From CAZQHK01 sp964593455 (GTDB lineage: Bacteria > Muiribacteriota > CAYSPT01): a stretch of 64,000 bases of DNA. Below, piece after piece: positions 32,814-41,571 of this stretch. Position numbers and translations under genes: made by a program. Under the pieces are notes generated by a model. That model did no database searches, was not told where the DNA came from, and saw only the letters and a program-made list of their open reading frames with translations. Each line of letters starts with the position of its first letter. Position 1 is the stretch's first letter. The stretch lies in NCBI GenBank assembly GCA_964593455.1, contig CAZQHK010000024.1, forward strand, positions 5,492-69,491. The letters are read 5' to 3'.

Positions 32814-33877
32814 AATCTAACATCGCCCTTCGTGATATTTCTTTTAGCCTGGGTACGTTCTCTCTCCAAGCGTTTTCTCTTGAAATTAAGGAAGGGGAAT
32901 ATTTTATACTTGCCGGCCAAAGCGGTGCCGGTAAGACAGTATTGCTCGATCTCATCGCCGGTTTGAAAAAACCTGCTACCGGAAATGTTTTAATCAACGG
33001 TCAATGTGTAGAGCACGTAGAGCCGGCTGGCCGGCATATTGGATATGTTTTTCAAGAACAGTCTTTATTCACCCATCTCACTGTCGGAGCCAATATTGCG
33101 TTTGGTTTACTCTGTAGGAAATGGGATTCCAAGAAAAGAATTGAAAAAGTAAATGAAATGGCTGAACTTCTTGCAATCACCCACCTTCTAGAGAGGACTG
33201 TAACCGGTCTTTCAGGGGGCGAAGCACAGCGGGTGGCTCTGGCTCGAGCCCTGGCTCCGGACCCACGGCTTCTGCTTTTGGATGAACCGTTGGCCTGTCT
33301 GGACCCACCGGCCCGTGATGAATTAAGAAAGACCCTCATGTTCCTTCATGAAAAGTTGGAAACGACAACCATTCACGTAACACACAGCACTGATGAGGCC
33401 TTCAAGATGGGAGACAGAATGGCCATCATGGCCGCGGGTCATCTCCTCCAGACGGGGGTGCCGGAAGATTTATATATGTCTCCGGCTTCACGTTATGTGG
33501 CCGAGTTCCTTGGGGACGTCAATACGTTTGCAGGTAAAGTTGTCGGATTTTCCGACGGTCGTAGTCGTGTTCAGTTTCCGTTTGGTATATGTACTGTTCC
33601 TGGCCGGTTGGAGGGTTTGGTAACCGGTCTGATCAGGCCGGAGCAAGTTCGTCTGGCAACGAGCTGTCGAGAGGGAGATTTCGTTGTTACCGGGATCGTC
33701 AAACGAATTCTATCTGAAGCGGGGACGACGCATGTATGGCTGGAAACAAACGGGTTGCTCATCAAGGTCGCTTCGATGGTTGGTGAAGTCTACCGTCTCA
33801 ATCTTGTCACCGGTTCTCCCGCTACTGTCGGGTGGGCGCCAGAATCACTTCGAGTCTTACCGGAGGTTGATGATTAA
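32810..33877 (+). CDS. ABC transporter ATP-binding protein, oxyanion/spermidine type
   Basis: ATPase of 355 residues that powers the preceding permease. Walker A GQSGAGKTVLLDLI, Q-loop FQEQSLFTHL, signature LSGGEAQRVALARAL, Walker B LLLLDEPLACLD and the switch His in IHVTHSTDEA are all intact. The C-terminal part (about 235-350) is a TOBE-type regulatory region (GLIRPEQVRLA, GIVKRILSEAGTTHVWLET), as in ModC and CysA families. The start is ATG 32810; a longer frame upstream overlaps the permease and is rejected. The next gene begins one codon after the stop. Confidence 0.92.
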   Translation: MKSNIALRDISFSLGTFSLQAFSLEIKEGEYFILAGQSGAGKTVLLDLIAGLKKPATGNVLINGQCVEHVEPAGRHIGYVFQEQSLFTHLTVGANIAFGLLCRKWDSKKRIEKVNEMAELLAITHLLERTVTGLSGGEAQRVALARALAPDPRLLLLDEPLACLDPPARDELRKTLMFLHEKLETTTIHVTHSTDEAFKMGDRMAIMAAGHLLQTGVPEDLYMSPASRYVAEFLGDVNTFAGKVVGFSDGRSRVQFPFGICTVPGRLEGLVTGLIRPEQVRLATSCREGDFVVTGIVKRILSEAGTTHVWLETNGLLIKVASMVGEVYRLNLVTGSPATVGWAPESLRVLPEVDD

Positions 33878-34939
33878 GTGTTAGATACCTTTCCTACATG
33901 GAAGGTTGTACATGAGATAGTCATACCCTATGCGGGGAGCTATGTTGAATTGGCTGCTCTCCTGGCAGTAGGGGCCCTGAGTGCGGTAGCCGTGGTTGTG
34001 CCGCCGGCCAAAAGACAAACGGCGCGAAAACTCGTTCAGCTCACATCCATCATCGTTTTCTTTTTCTTTATTTCCTCTTGTCTGGGAGTGTTCGGTTTAA
34101 TCCGCAACCCTATTTACGGCCTGACTCTGATTGGCCGGGAAAATGTATCGTGTCTGCATTACATGGGAATTTCCCTGGCAATTATCTGCCTGTCATTGGT
34201 TGTAGGACCCTTTTTCTGCGGGTGGATCTGTCCTACCGGTACTCTGCAGGAAGCTGTCTGCGGATTATTCAAGCGCACCAGGAATAGGAAAAAACGACCG
34301 GCACTATCACTGACGGGCATACTCTTGCTGACCATGGTATTCCTGATTTGGATACAACTTCTTTATTCTCAAAAAATATTTTTTGTGGAAGACTCAAATA
34401 TCTATTGGACGGCCGCTCTCCTGGTATTGCTGGTAGCAGTCTGGGGTGGGGGAAAAGTCGCCGACCGGCGGCTACGGGTGCTTCGCAAATTCTCCTTCAT
34501 GTTGGTCGTCGCCATTACGAGCATTGGCTTATCCACGTCATCCCCGGTACATTTCGTGTTTTCAAATGAGAACGATCCGGCCTCGGTACTCTCAACCGTG
34601 ATAATCATACTGGCAGCTTTGCTCGTTTCGCGGGCCTGGTGCCGGTATCTCTGTCCGTGGGGATGGTTGATGGGTAAAATCGCAACGGTTTCGTCGAGAA
34701 AAATTGAGGTTGACGAAAGTCTCTGTATCCGATGCGGACAGTGCAGCACCGTATGTGGGACCGAAGCAATCGAAGAAGGGAACCACCAACTGACTGCGTG
34801 TATTCACTGCTGCCGGTGTGTTGATGTGTGTCCTACCCGGGCAGTTACCCTGCTCGACAAATGGAAACCCGCTGTGTGTTCTACCCGGGCAGTTACCCTG
34901 GCCGACAAATGGAAACCCGCTGGTGGTAAGAATAGTTGA
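33878..34939 (+). CDS. NapH-like membrane polyferredoxin (second copy)
   Basis: A 353-residue paralogue of the protein at 28399-29430. Membrane cysteine motifs are GPFFCGWICPTGT and RAWCRYLCPWGW; the C-terminal cytoplasmic domain has two 4Fe-4S motifs, ESLCIRCGQCSTVCG and CIHCCRCVDVCP. About seven helices are visible. The last 16 codons are tandemly duplicated (48-base repeat), so the second unit starts VCSTRAVTL after VCPTRAVTL. The start is GTG 33878 with GGAGG 11 bases upstream. It overlaps the beta-propeller gene by 4 bases. The pair of NapH-like proteins suggests a two-branch electron route. Confidence 0.85.
   Translation: MLDTFPTWKVVHEIVIPYAGSYVELAALLAVGALSAVAVVVPPAKRQTARKLVQLTSIIVFFFFISSCLGVFGLIRNPIYGLTLIGRENVSCLHYMGISLAIICLSLVVGPFFCGWICPTGTLQEAVCGLFKRTRNRKKRPALSLTGILLLTMVFLIWIQLLYSQKIFFVEDSNIYWTAALLVLLVAVWGGGKVADRRLRVLRKFSFMLVVAITSIGLSTSSPVHFVFSNENDPASVLSTVIIILAALLVSRAWCRYLCPWGWLMGKIATVSSRKIEVDESLCIRCGQCSTVCGTEAIEEGNHQLTACIHCCRCVDVCPTRAVTLLDKWKPAVCSTRAVTLADKWKPAGGKNS
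34825..34920 (+). repeat. Two in-frame 48-base tandem repeats
   Basis: Units 34825-34872 and 34873-34920 match at 45 of 48 bases and each encode 16 residues (VC(P/S)TRAVTL(L/A)DKWKPA) at the C-terminus of the second NapH-like protein. The three differences show that the duplication is not brand new or is under drift. Confidence 0.9.
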
Positions 34940-36393
34940 AAAATAAGCACGTTATGCTCGGTTGTCTTGTCTGGCTGTTGTGGATACTTCCCTGTTCCCT
35001 GTTCTCGGCTGAGCCCTGGCCGTGTCCTCGCCGGACATCGCGGGGAGGGGCCAACCTGGTACGTTCAACAAAGGATAAACCGGACTCTTTGGGCCCCTGG
35101 CAATTCCGTAACTCCAGACATAGCTGGGGTTATGTTCAAAGAATGAAAGTCTGGACATCGGCTGCCGTCCTGGAAAGCAAGGACGATGTTCTTGTATACG
35201 CCGGTTCTTATGACGGGAACCTTTATTGCCTTGATGCGTCGCGAGGAGAGATGAAGTGGTCTTTTACCACCGGCGGCAAAATACAGGCTGAACCCATTAT
35301 TGGACAACTGAACGGGCAAAATATTGTGCTGATTGGTTCAACAGACCGTACCCTGTATGCCCTGGCCGCGGCCACCGGAAGACTGGAGTGGAAATACCAG
35401 GCCGTTCCCTGGCGTCCGACACTTGGAGGCGGGAACCTGGCCTCTCCTTGCCTGGCTAATCGGCATGGACGGTTGGTTGTTGCGGCTCCGGTTTGGGCGT
35501 ATGACCGGTCTATCGGCAATAATCTCCAGTTATCCGAACTTCACCTTCTTGATGTCGAATCAGGCAAACTCATATGGAAAATTGAGTTGGGGATGACTCC
35601 TCCCACCGGAGCGATAGCAGTTGAAACCAGCCTCGGACCGGCGATTCTTGTCGCTATCGAGTCTGGAATCTTACAGGCGATTCTTGTTGAGAATGGCCAA
35701 AAAATTTGGAGTTTCAGTTCCGGTGGCCTGGTTCTTGGAACTCCCTCCAGCGCAGTGGTCAATGGAAAACGGTTGGCGTTTCTTGGTTCTAAATATAATT
35801 TCATTCATGCTATAGATGTTGAAACCGGGCAGGAAGTATGGAAATTTAGAGCCGGTATGTGGATTGACTCCTCCCCGGCCGTGGCCCGCGTTGGCGGTCG
35901 CGATCTGGTGATCTTTGGTTCGTATGATTACTACCTTTATGCTCTGGCAGCCGAAGAAGGCAATCTTGTCTGGAAAAAGAAACTGGGTGGCGCGGTATAC
36001 TCATCGGCGGCTTTCCTGCCTCGGGACGGAGTGGATGAATACGTGTTCGTATCGTCCTGGGACGATGCACTCTATTGCCTGGAAACGGCCACCGGTACAA
36101 TTGTCTGGAAACGTTATATCGGAAGGGCAATCTGGGATGGAATCCCCCTGGGTGAGAGCACGTGGGCCTCTCCGGTGGTTCTGGCAGCAGGCCTGAAGTC
36201 TACGGTGCTTATCGGTTCTTATAGCGGGTGGTTTCTCTCAGAGCCGGTTTGGAAACCGGGGGGAGACATCGCCAATCTTGGACGGACCGCCGGAAACGTT
36301 TGGGTTGGTTTGATTGCTTCCGTCCTGCTAACAACAGCGGTAGTGACAGTGATAATGACAAAGCGTGGTTTAAAGAAAACCGCTTCTGGATAA
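34936..36393 (+). CDS. Exported PQQ-type beta-propeller with C-terminal anchor
   Basis: A 485-residue protein: signal peptide about 1-25 (LGCLVWLLWILPCSLFSA), a seven- or eight-bladed propeller of repeats with WKF/WSF and GSYDYYLYALAAEEG, GSTDRTLYALAAATG, VETGQEVWKF, and a C-terminal membrane helix about 455-475. The repeats are of the PQQ-dehydrogenase/BamB type, but no disulfide pair or calcium/PQQ residues of a dehydrogenase are evident, so it is more likely a binding or sensing scaffold in the periplasm. The start is TTG 34936, overlapping the upstream TGA. It is the last gene of the block and ends 50 bases before a convergent gene. Confidence 0.8.
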   Translation: MKNKHVMLGCLVWLLWILPCSLFSAEPWPCPRRTSRGGANLVRSTKDKPDSLGPWQFRNSRHSWGYVQRMKVWTSAAVLESKDDVLVYAGSYDGNLYCLDASRGEMKWSFTTGGKIQAEPIIGQLNGQNIVLIGSTDRTLYALAAATGRLEWKYQAVPWRPTLGGGNLASPCLANRHGRLVVAAPVWAYDRSIGNNLQLSELHLLDVESGKLIWKIELGMTPPTGAIAVETSLGPAILVAIESGILQAILVENGQKIWSFSSGGLVLGTPSSAVVNGKRLAFLGSKYNFIHAIDVETGQEVWKFRAGMWIDSSPAVARVGGRDLVIFGSYDYYLYALAAEEGNLVWKKKLGGAVYSSAAFLPRDGVDEYVFVSSWDDALYCLETATGTIVWKRYIGRAIWDGIPLGESTWASPVVLAAGLKSTVLIGSYSGWFLSEPVWKPGGDIANLGRTAGNVWVGLIASVLLTTAVVTVIMTKRGLKKTASG

Positions 36394-36443
36394 TGTAAAA
36401 GTTTCCCGTGCTCAAATCTGCCCGCAGCTTCCAGGTCTTGAGA

Positions 36444-38156
36444 CTAACGCCGCTGTTTTACCTTCAGGGTACGAAGACGGTTGAGCGCGGCGGCCAGCTC
36501 GTATTTCCTGAAAAGAGCGTATTCTCCTTGAGGATATTGTGACAGTATGTCCAGCCCGTCGGTCTCGATATCGCGCATGACGGCATCGACAATTTCAGAT
36601 ACGCTTCGGATACCGTCTACATAACGGAACCGGGCGTAGACCAGTGCATCAGCCAGGGCCCGGGTCTGGCTCTTGTCTACCAGTTGTTCCACCGCCGAAA
36701 GATCGATAGACTGATGGCCGAACTCGATGGTCTTGAGCCCCCGGGTTTTAACCCTGATATCGTATTTTCCCTTGCTCGGGTCGATCCCCGAAGCCACCGG
36801 AAGCCGGGGTATTGAAGGACCGAAACGGTTTTTTACCTCGACCATCCGTTCGGCCTTGAACTTATCGGCAATACTGCGTGCCCGGACGGTTACATCCAGT
36901 GGTTCATACGCTTCCATGGCAATTACCGTGTCCGCAATATCAAAGTAATCGCCGCTGCCGCCGATGACCAGTACGGTAGAAATTCCAAGTTCTTCGTATA
37001 TCTGCCTTACCCGGTCAATAAAGGGAGTGATCGGTTCCTTTTCCTTGGCTATCAGTTCCTGCATACGGTGATCCCTGATCATGAAATTAGTGGCGGCGGT
37101 ATCTTCATCGATAAGCAGCACGCTGGTATTGATTTCCAGGGCTTCGATGATATTGGCGGCCTGAGATGTGGAGCCGGAAGCATTGCCGGTGCTGAAAAAC
37201 CTGGTGTCGCGTCCGTAAGGGAGGTCGCAGATAAACGGAGAAATATCCACCCCTTCAACCCGGCGTCCGTCTTCAGCCCTGATTTTGACGGCTCCCGGGA
37301 CTGTTACCACCAGTTCCCGTCCATCTCCCGGACGGTGATTGTAAATCCCGCGTTCAAGGGCGGTGAGCAGCGTCGATTTGCCATGGAAGCCACCGCCTAC
37401 AATCAAGGTAACACCTTGTGGAATACCCAGCCCGACGACATGTCCTGAGTTGGGAAGATCTACCTCTATTTTCAGTGATTCCGGTATTTTCAAGTCAACG
37501 ACGGTACCTTCCGTAAGGGGAAGATCATCGATTCCGGACCGCCGCGGCAGAACGCTGCCGCATTGTATGAAAGCCACCAGACCGAGCCCGTTAAGTTCCC
37601 GGCGTAAATAATCGGCATCCTCGTTAACGTCGACATAGTCTTCGATAAGTTGCTTGTCGTTACTGCCATACATGAGTGATCGTGCGACGATGGTGGGGAT
37701 ATCGTTACCCAGCATGTGCGCCGCTTCTCCTCCCAAAACCCGTCTCCCGGCTGCCGGGAGACCAACCCTGAATCGGGCTTCCACCTGACCTTCATCGATA
37801 ATAACCGAGGTTCGCTCCAACAACTCCTGCCCCGGTGTGTCGATACTGATCAAACCGCTTTTACCGCTTCCTCGTGTGGAAGAAATAGTCCTGGCGGCGG
37901 CGGCAAATTCGCTCGTGAGATAATTAGCCAGGGCCACGGACCGGCTTTTACCGGCATAGGTATGAGAAGGATATCCGGCAGTCTCGTCGGGAACTATCAC
38001 GCGAAACCTGCTGGGCGTGGCGAACGGATCACCCTGAACGTGATCGATGATAAGCTCGAAATCCGGGAAACGGTATCTTCCCCGGATTCCTTTATAGGCT
38101 TTGTAACTCGAACCGTCTATCCGGTGAAGTTTTGATAATAGATCATCTTTGTTCAT
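36444..38156 (-). CDS. Predicted ATPase of the ABC class
   Basis: A cytoplasmic protein of about 570 residues in the COG3044 family (stand-alone ABC-like ATPases without a transporter). Seen: an N-terminal domain with YKGIRGRYRFPDFELIIDHV and QGDPFATPSRFRV, Walker A IVGGGFHGKSTLLTAL (about 255-270), STGNASGSTSQAANI as the signature-like stretch, and Walker B SVLLIDEDTAATNFM. Biological role is unknown. I start at Met 38156 (MNKDDLLSKL); 13 upstream residues in the longer frame are unlike the family. It is convergent with the redox block. Confidence 0.85.
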   Translation of the reverse strand: MNKDDLLSKLHRIDGSSYKAYKGIRGRYRFPDFELIIDHVQGDPFATPSRFRVIVPDETAGYPSHTYAGKSRSVALANYLTSEFAAAARTISSTRGSGKSGLISIDTPGQELLERTSVIIDEGQVEARFRVGLPAAGRRVLGGEAAHMLGNDIPTIVARSLMYGSNDKQLIEDYVDVNEDADYLRRELNGLGLVAFIQCGSVLPRRSGIDDLPLTEGTVVDLKIPESLKIEVDLPNSGHVVGLGIPQGVTLIVGGGFHGKSTLLTALERGIYNHRPGDGRELVVTVPGAVKIRAEDGRRVEGVDISPFICDLPYGRDTRFFSTGNASGSTSQAANIIEALEINTSVLLIDEDTAATNFMIRDHRMQELIAKEKEPITPFIDRVRQIYEELGISTVLVIGGSGDYFDIADTVIAMEAYEPLDVTVRARSIADKFKAERMVEVKNRFGPSIPRLPVASGIDPSKGKYDIRVKTRGLKTIEFGHQSIDLSAVEQLVDKSQTRALADALVYARFRYVDGIRSVSEIVDAVMRDIETDGLDILSQYPQGEYALFRKYELAAALNRLRTLKVKQRR

Positions 38157-38284
38157 AGCAGAAGTTATTTTGTCTTGTTTCAGGCAGAATGTCAAGGCAG
38201 ATCGATAAACAGGGCAACGAAACCAGTTATAACTGGTAATTGATAATACTCTGTGACCATGTTACAATGATCTGCGGTGATCGT

Positions 38285-39214
38285 ATGTCTCCAAAAACGC
38301 AGTTCTCTTGCTTGACCGGGGTTATTATCATTGCCTTGATTTTTCCGACGGTCTCGTTGGCCGGCTCCATTCCTACCTGCGGGCAAGTACGGTTTGTCGG
38401 TGGTCCGGGGGTTGAGTTCATGCCTCGCGGCGGCGCTTTTTGGACGACGCTCAAGATATATCAAAAACTGCATCACGGAGAAGCCGTACGAACCGCCACC
38501 GGTTCCCGGGCAGAACTGGCTCTTGGTGGTGGAATAACTATCAGAATGGACGAGATGTCGGTGCTGGAGATAACCCCGTCAACAAAAGAGATGACCGACA
38601 CGGTGTCCCGGATTCGCGTTTTGCGCGGCGTTGTCTGGTTCATGGCAGAACCGTTACCCAAAGGAGAAACGTTCGTGGTGGAAACACCAGAAGCAGCGGT
38701 AGGATTACGAGGTACGGTATTTATCGTCTCCAGACATGATGATCAAGGAACTCTGGTGGAGGTACACGAAGGCGCCGTAGCCGTATGGAACCGTGCCCGG
38801 AGAAAATCAAACCTGCTGCGTGAGGGACATGAAGCTGTCTGTCCCACCGGCGGACAGACCACCACCATCAGACCGGTGCCGACGGGAATACGAGCAGTAA
38901 AATGGAGTGGTGATGTCTGGTATGCCGGTGATCCGCTGCTGACCAGGGACGCCGAGGAAAAGTGGCTTCTGGAAAATAAAGATAAAGGACTATCTCCGCG
39001 CCGGGATATGTCTTCCTATGGCCTCTTGAAAAGTGATTTTCACTATGCCCCGGGCTTGCCTGGAGTAGGTGCGGGCACCGTGGAAGAACGAATGCAAAGG
39101 ATACAGGAGGATTTTGAGTTCCTGGAAGATGAGGCTCGGGAACTGGAAGACCGTTTTGACGGTTTTATCGAAGACACGGACGACAGCTTGAGAGATGTAG
39201 ATCTTTCGGAATAA
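38285..39214 (+). CDS. Exported FecR-domain protein
   Basis: A protein of about 309 residues: signal peptide (LTGVIIIALIFPTVSLAG), then a FecR domain (about 40-180: GGAFWTTLKIYQKLHHGEAV, LRGVVWFMAEP, VETPEAAVGLRGTVFIV, VEVHEGAVAVW), and an acidic coiled-coil end (LEDEARELEDRFDGF). FecR domains relay surface signals to sigma factors in iron uptake, but exported stand-alone forms have unknown roles. It precedes the receiver-kinase gene by 29 bases and probably shares its transcript. ATG 38285 is chosen over 38240 because the signal peptide follows at normal distance. Confidence 0.8.
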   Translation: MSPKTQFSCLTGVIIIALIFPTVSLAGSIPTCGQVRFVGGPGVEFMPRGGAFWTTLKIYQKLHHGEAVRTATGSRAELALGGGITIRMDEMSVLEITPSTKEMTDTVSRIRVLRGVVWFMAEPLPKGETFVVETPEAAVGLRGTVFIVSRHDDQGTLVEVHEGAVAVWNRARRKSNLLREGHEAVCPTGGQTTTIRPVPTGIRAVKWSGDVWYAGDPLLTRDAEEKWLLENKDKGLSPRRDMSSYGLLKSDFHYAPGLPGVGAGTVEERMQRIQEDFEFLEDEARELEDRFDGFIEDTDDSLRDVDLSE

Positions 39215-39243
39215 CAATATGGATCGGGAGAAAACCGGAATAC

Positions 39244-41160
39244 ATGGCGGATACCGAGATTAATCAAAACCAGCAGTGCATAAAGCAAAGCAAGATCCTG
39301 GTTGTTGATGATGAGGAACTCATCCGCAGGATGTGCCGCTCGGTGTTCGAGGCGGAAGGATTTGAAGTAATCGAAGCTTCTTCTGGCGCCGAAGCATTGA
39401 GCGTGCTGGAGAAAAAAAAGATCCCGCTAATGCTGGTGGACGTGGTCATGCCGGGTATGTCCGGTCTCGAACTTTTGAAACAGGTAAAAGAGCGCTACCG
39501 GGATACCGACGTGGTGATAATGACCGGTTATTCGACGGTTGAGTATGCAGTAGAGTCTCTCAAAGTAGGAGCGTCTGATTTTCTGACAAAACCTTTTGAG
39601 AGTATTTCCATCCTTAAACAAAGCGTTACCAAAGTGTTTGAGAAACAAGCCTTATCCAAACTCAATGAAACCCTGACTGAGGATCTCACCCGGAAAAACG
39701 ATACACTGGCCTGGCTTTTCTCCGTTACTTCGAGAATCGGAGAGATTCGTGATCACAATCAATTGGTGAAATATGTGTGCCAGAAACTGATGGAGGCGGT
39801 TCCTTGTTCTGTTCTTGGTTTGTTCGTGGTTACCGAAAAACAGGAGAAGCATCTCCATATGATTTCACAAGGCAAGGTTTCCGATCAGGATAGATGGATT
39901 AATGAGTTTTTGGCCAGGGTATCCAGGCTCTCGGGAGATAACTCTTCTGACAGTGAAGTAGAAGTTTTCGTACAGGTCCTTGAAGAAAAGAAGATTGCCG
40001 TTTGGGGAGTTGATGAGATAAACATCAAACTGGAGAAAGTCGGCTCGGTCACCGGACTTATCTGCCTGGTTTCTCCCGAGGGGTATCATTACAATGATGA
40101 GGAGAAGAACCTTGTTTATTCGGTAGGAGCCCAATTTGAGGTGGCCTATGAGCGCCTGCGGCTGAAATTTATGGAAGAACGTGCCAGGATCGGTGGGATC
40201 ATCGACGTGCTCGGGGACGGAGTCATCGTTATGGATGAACGATGCCAACCGAGCCTGGCTAACACCGCCGCTCTGGAAATATTCGGACACAAATCCCTGG
40301 ATGAACTGCCGGATGATGCCCGGTTGGGAGTTATATTCCGGAGAATCAGAGATGGAAAACAGGAGATCCGCCGGTTTAATATTTGTTTTCTAAAACCAAA
40401 ACGCTTCAACCTGGCGGTGATCTCGGCACCGATTGGATTGGTGGGTGAAAAACTGGCCGGATATGTCATTTCGATGAGCAATGTTACGTCCCTTAAAAAT
40501 GAAGGCCGCCGCCGTCTGGAGTTTGTTTCAGTGATTGCCAACAAACTGCCCTCGGTCACCAATGAAGCGATAAAGCTGCTCCAACTAGGAACTGATGTAA
40601 CCCGGCCAAAACTGGAAAATCAGTTGCGGAAAATACGCCGTCAGTGCTGGCGATTATTGAGTTTCTCACAGATGGAAGCCGGTCCTCTAAGACTCGATCG
40701 TTTACGGATCTGGATTCCCAAGTTGCTTGAAGGAGTTCTCGAACAGATAGATTACGATAATTTAAAGAGCCTGGTCTTCGATGTCGATGTTCGGGGGGAA
40801 ATTCCTGAACTCTACGCCGATGAAGATCTGCTGAAGATACTCTTTACGGCCCTGCTTGAAAACTCGATGCGAGTATCACCGGAGGGTGGAAGCGTTTCGA
40901 TCACTATCAGTGACGACCTGGACATGATCATCGTTAAAGTGGCGGATGAAGGACCGGGCGTAACCTCTCTTCAAGCCGACATAATCTTCGATGTATCCAA
41001 GCAGTTGATGGAATTTGAAAATATGAACGTGGAGGAGATCGGTGTGGGGCTGCCCATGGCCAAACACATCGTAGAAGCTCACGGAGGCAAGATCTGGCTG
41101 TTCCGTGATAATGAACAAGGCAGATCGGGTATCGGATTTTCTTTGAGGAAGTGGTTCTAG
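39244..41160 (+). CDS. Receiver-GAF-PAS-kinase protein lacking the phospho-acceptor histidine
   Basis: A 638-residue cytoplasmic signalling protein. Receiver domain 16-130 is intact: Asp22/Asp23, phosphorylation site Asp66 in LMLVDVVMPG, Thr94 and Lys116. Then a GAF-like region about 155-305, a PAS-like region about 315-410, a helical pair, and a HATPase domain about 525-635 with DEGPGV and GVGLPMAKHIVEAHGG. In the dimerisation helix FVSVIANKLPS, Asn433 stands where the histidine of FxxxxSHELRTP should be. So it probably binds ATP but cannot autophosphorylate there, or it signals through the RsbW-like protein next door. The stop TAG is immediately followed by the ATG of that gene. Confidence 0.88.
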   Translation: MADTEINQNQQCIKQSKILVVDDEELIRRMCRSVFEAEGFEVIEASSGAEALSVLEKKKIPLMLVDVVMPGMSGLELLKQVKERYRDTDVVIMTGYSTVEYAVESLKVGASDFLTKPFESISILKQSVTKVFEKQALSKLNETLTEDLTRKNDTLAWLFSVTSRIGEIRDHNQLVKYVCQKLMEAVPCSVLGLFVVTEKQEKHLHMISQGKVSDQDRWINEFLARVSRLSGDNSSDSEVEVFVQVLEEKKIAVWGVDEINIKLEKVGSVTGLICLVSPEGYHYNDEEKNLVYSVGAQFEVAYERLRLKFMEERARIGGIIDVLGDGVIVMDERCQPSLANTAALEIFGHKSLDELPDDARLGVIFRRIRDGKQEIRRFNICFLKPKRFNLAVISAPIGLVGEKLAGYVISMSNVTSLKNEGRRRLEFVSVIANKLPSVTNEAIKLLQLGTDVTRPKLENQLRKIRRQCWRLLSFSQMEAGPLRLDRLRIWIPKLLEGVLEQIDYDNLKSLVFDVDVRGEIPELYADEDLLKILFTALLENSMRVSPEGGSVSITISDDLDMIIVKVADEGPGVTSLQADIIFDVSKQLMEFENMNVEEIGVGLPMAKHIVEAHGGKIWLFRDNEQGRSGIGFSLRKWF

Positions 41161-41571
41161 ATGGCAGAACTAAAAATACCGGCGCTGCTCGAGCATGTCA
41201 AAGACGCCCGGACATTCATTGCCAAGATACTGGGGGATGCCGGGTTTCCGTCATCACAGATCACCGAGCTTTCTATCGTCGTCAGTGAGGCGGTTTCCAA
41301 TGCCATCGACCACGGAGTCCACAGCACCGGCGGTGAGGATGTTACCCTGACTTGTGACACTTCCGATGAGGACATTGTCATCACCGTCGAAGACAAAGGC
41401 GGCCAGGTATTTGATCCCGAGTACTTCGAGCGCGTTGCAGCCGTTCGTGATTGGGGAAAGGGCGGTAAGGGAATTTTGATCATCGCCAATATTATGGACG
41501 AAGTTATGTACTTTTCGGAAGAGGGGCAGAGCACTGTTTTGTACGCTCGGGTAAAGCGGAAAGGCGCTTGA
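41161..41571 (+). CDS. RsbW/SpoIIAB-like serine kinase (anti-sigma type)
   Basis: A 136-residue stand-alone HATPase of the RsbW group. The N box is VVSEAVSNAIDHGV, G1 EDKGGQVFDP and G2 GKGGKGILIIANIMD. Such proteins phosphorylate an anti-sigma-factor antagonist in partner-switching pathways; no antagonist (STAS) or sigma factor is visible in the window. It starts directly after the receiver-kinase gene, so both act on one circuit. Its last 68 bases overlap, in the opposite direction, the end of the transporter-HEAT gene. Confidence 0.87.
   Translation: MAELKIPALLEHVKDARTFIAKILGDAGFPSSQITELSIVVSEAVSNAIDHGVHSTGGEDVTLTCDTSDEDIVITVEDKGGQVFDPEYFERVAAVRDWGKGGKGILIIANIMDEVMYFSEEGQSTVLYARVKRKGA

Noticed and set aside
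34936..36393. A PQQ-dependent dehydrogenase
   Set aside because: The propeller repeats match, but the adjacent-cysteine disulfide and the calcium/PQQ-binding residues of those enzymes are not seen.
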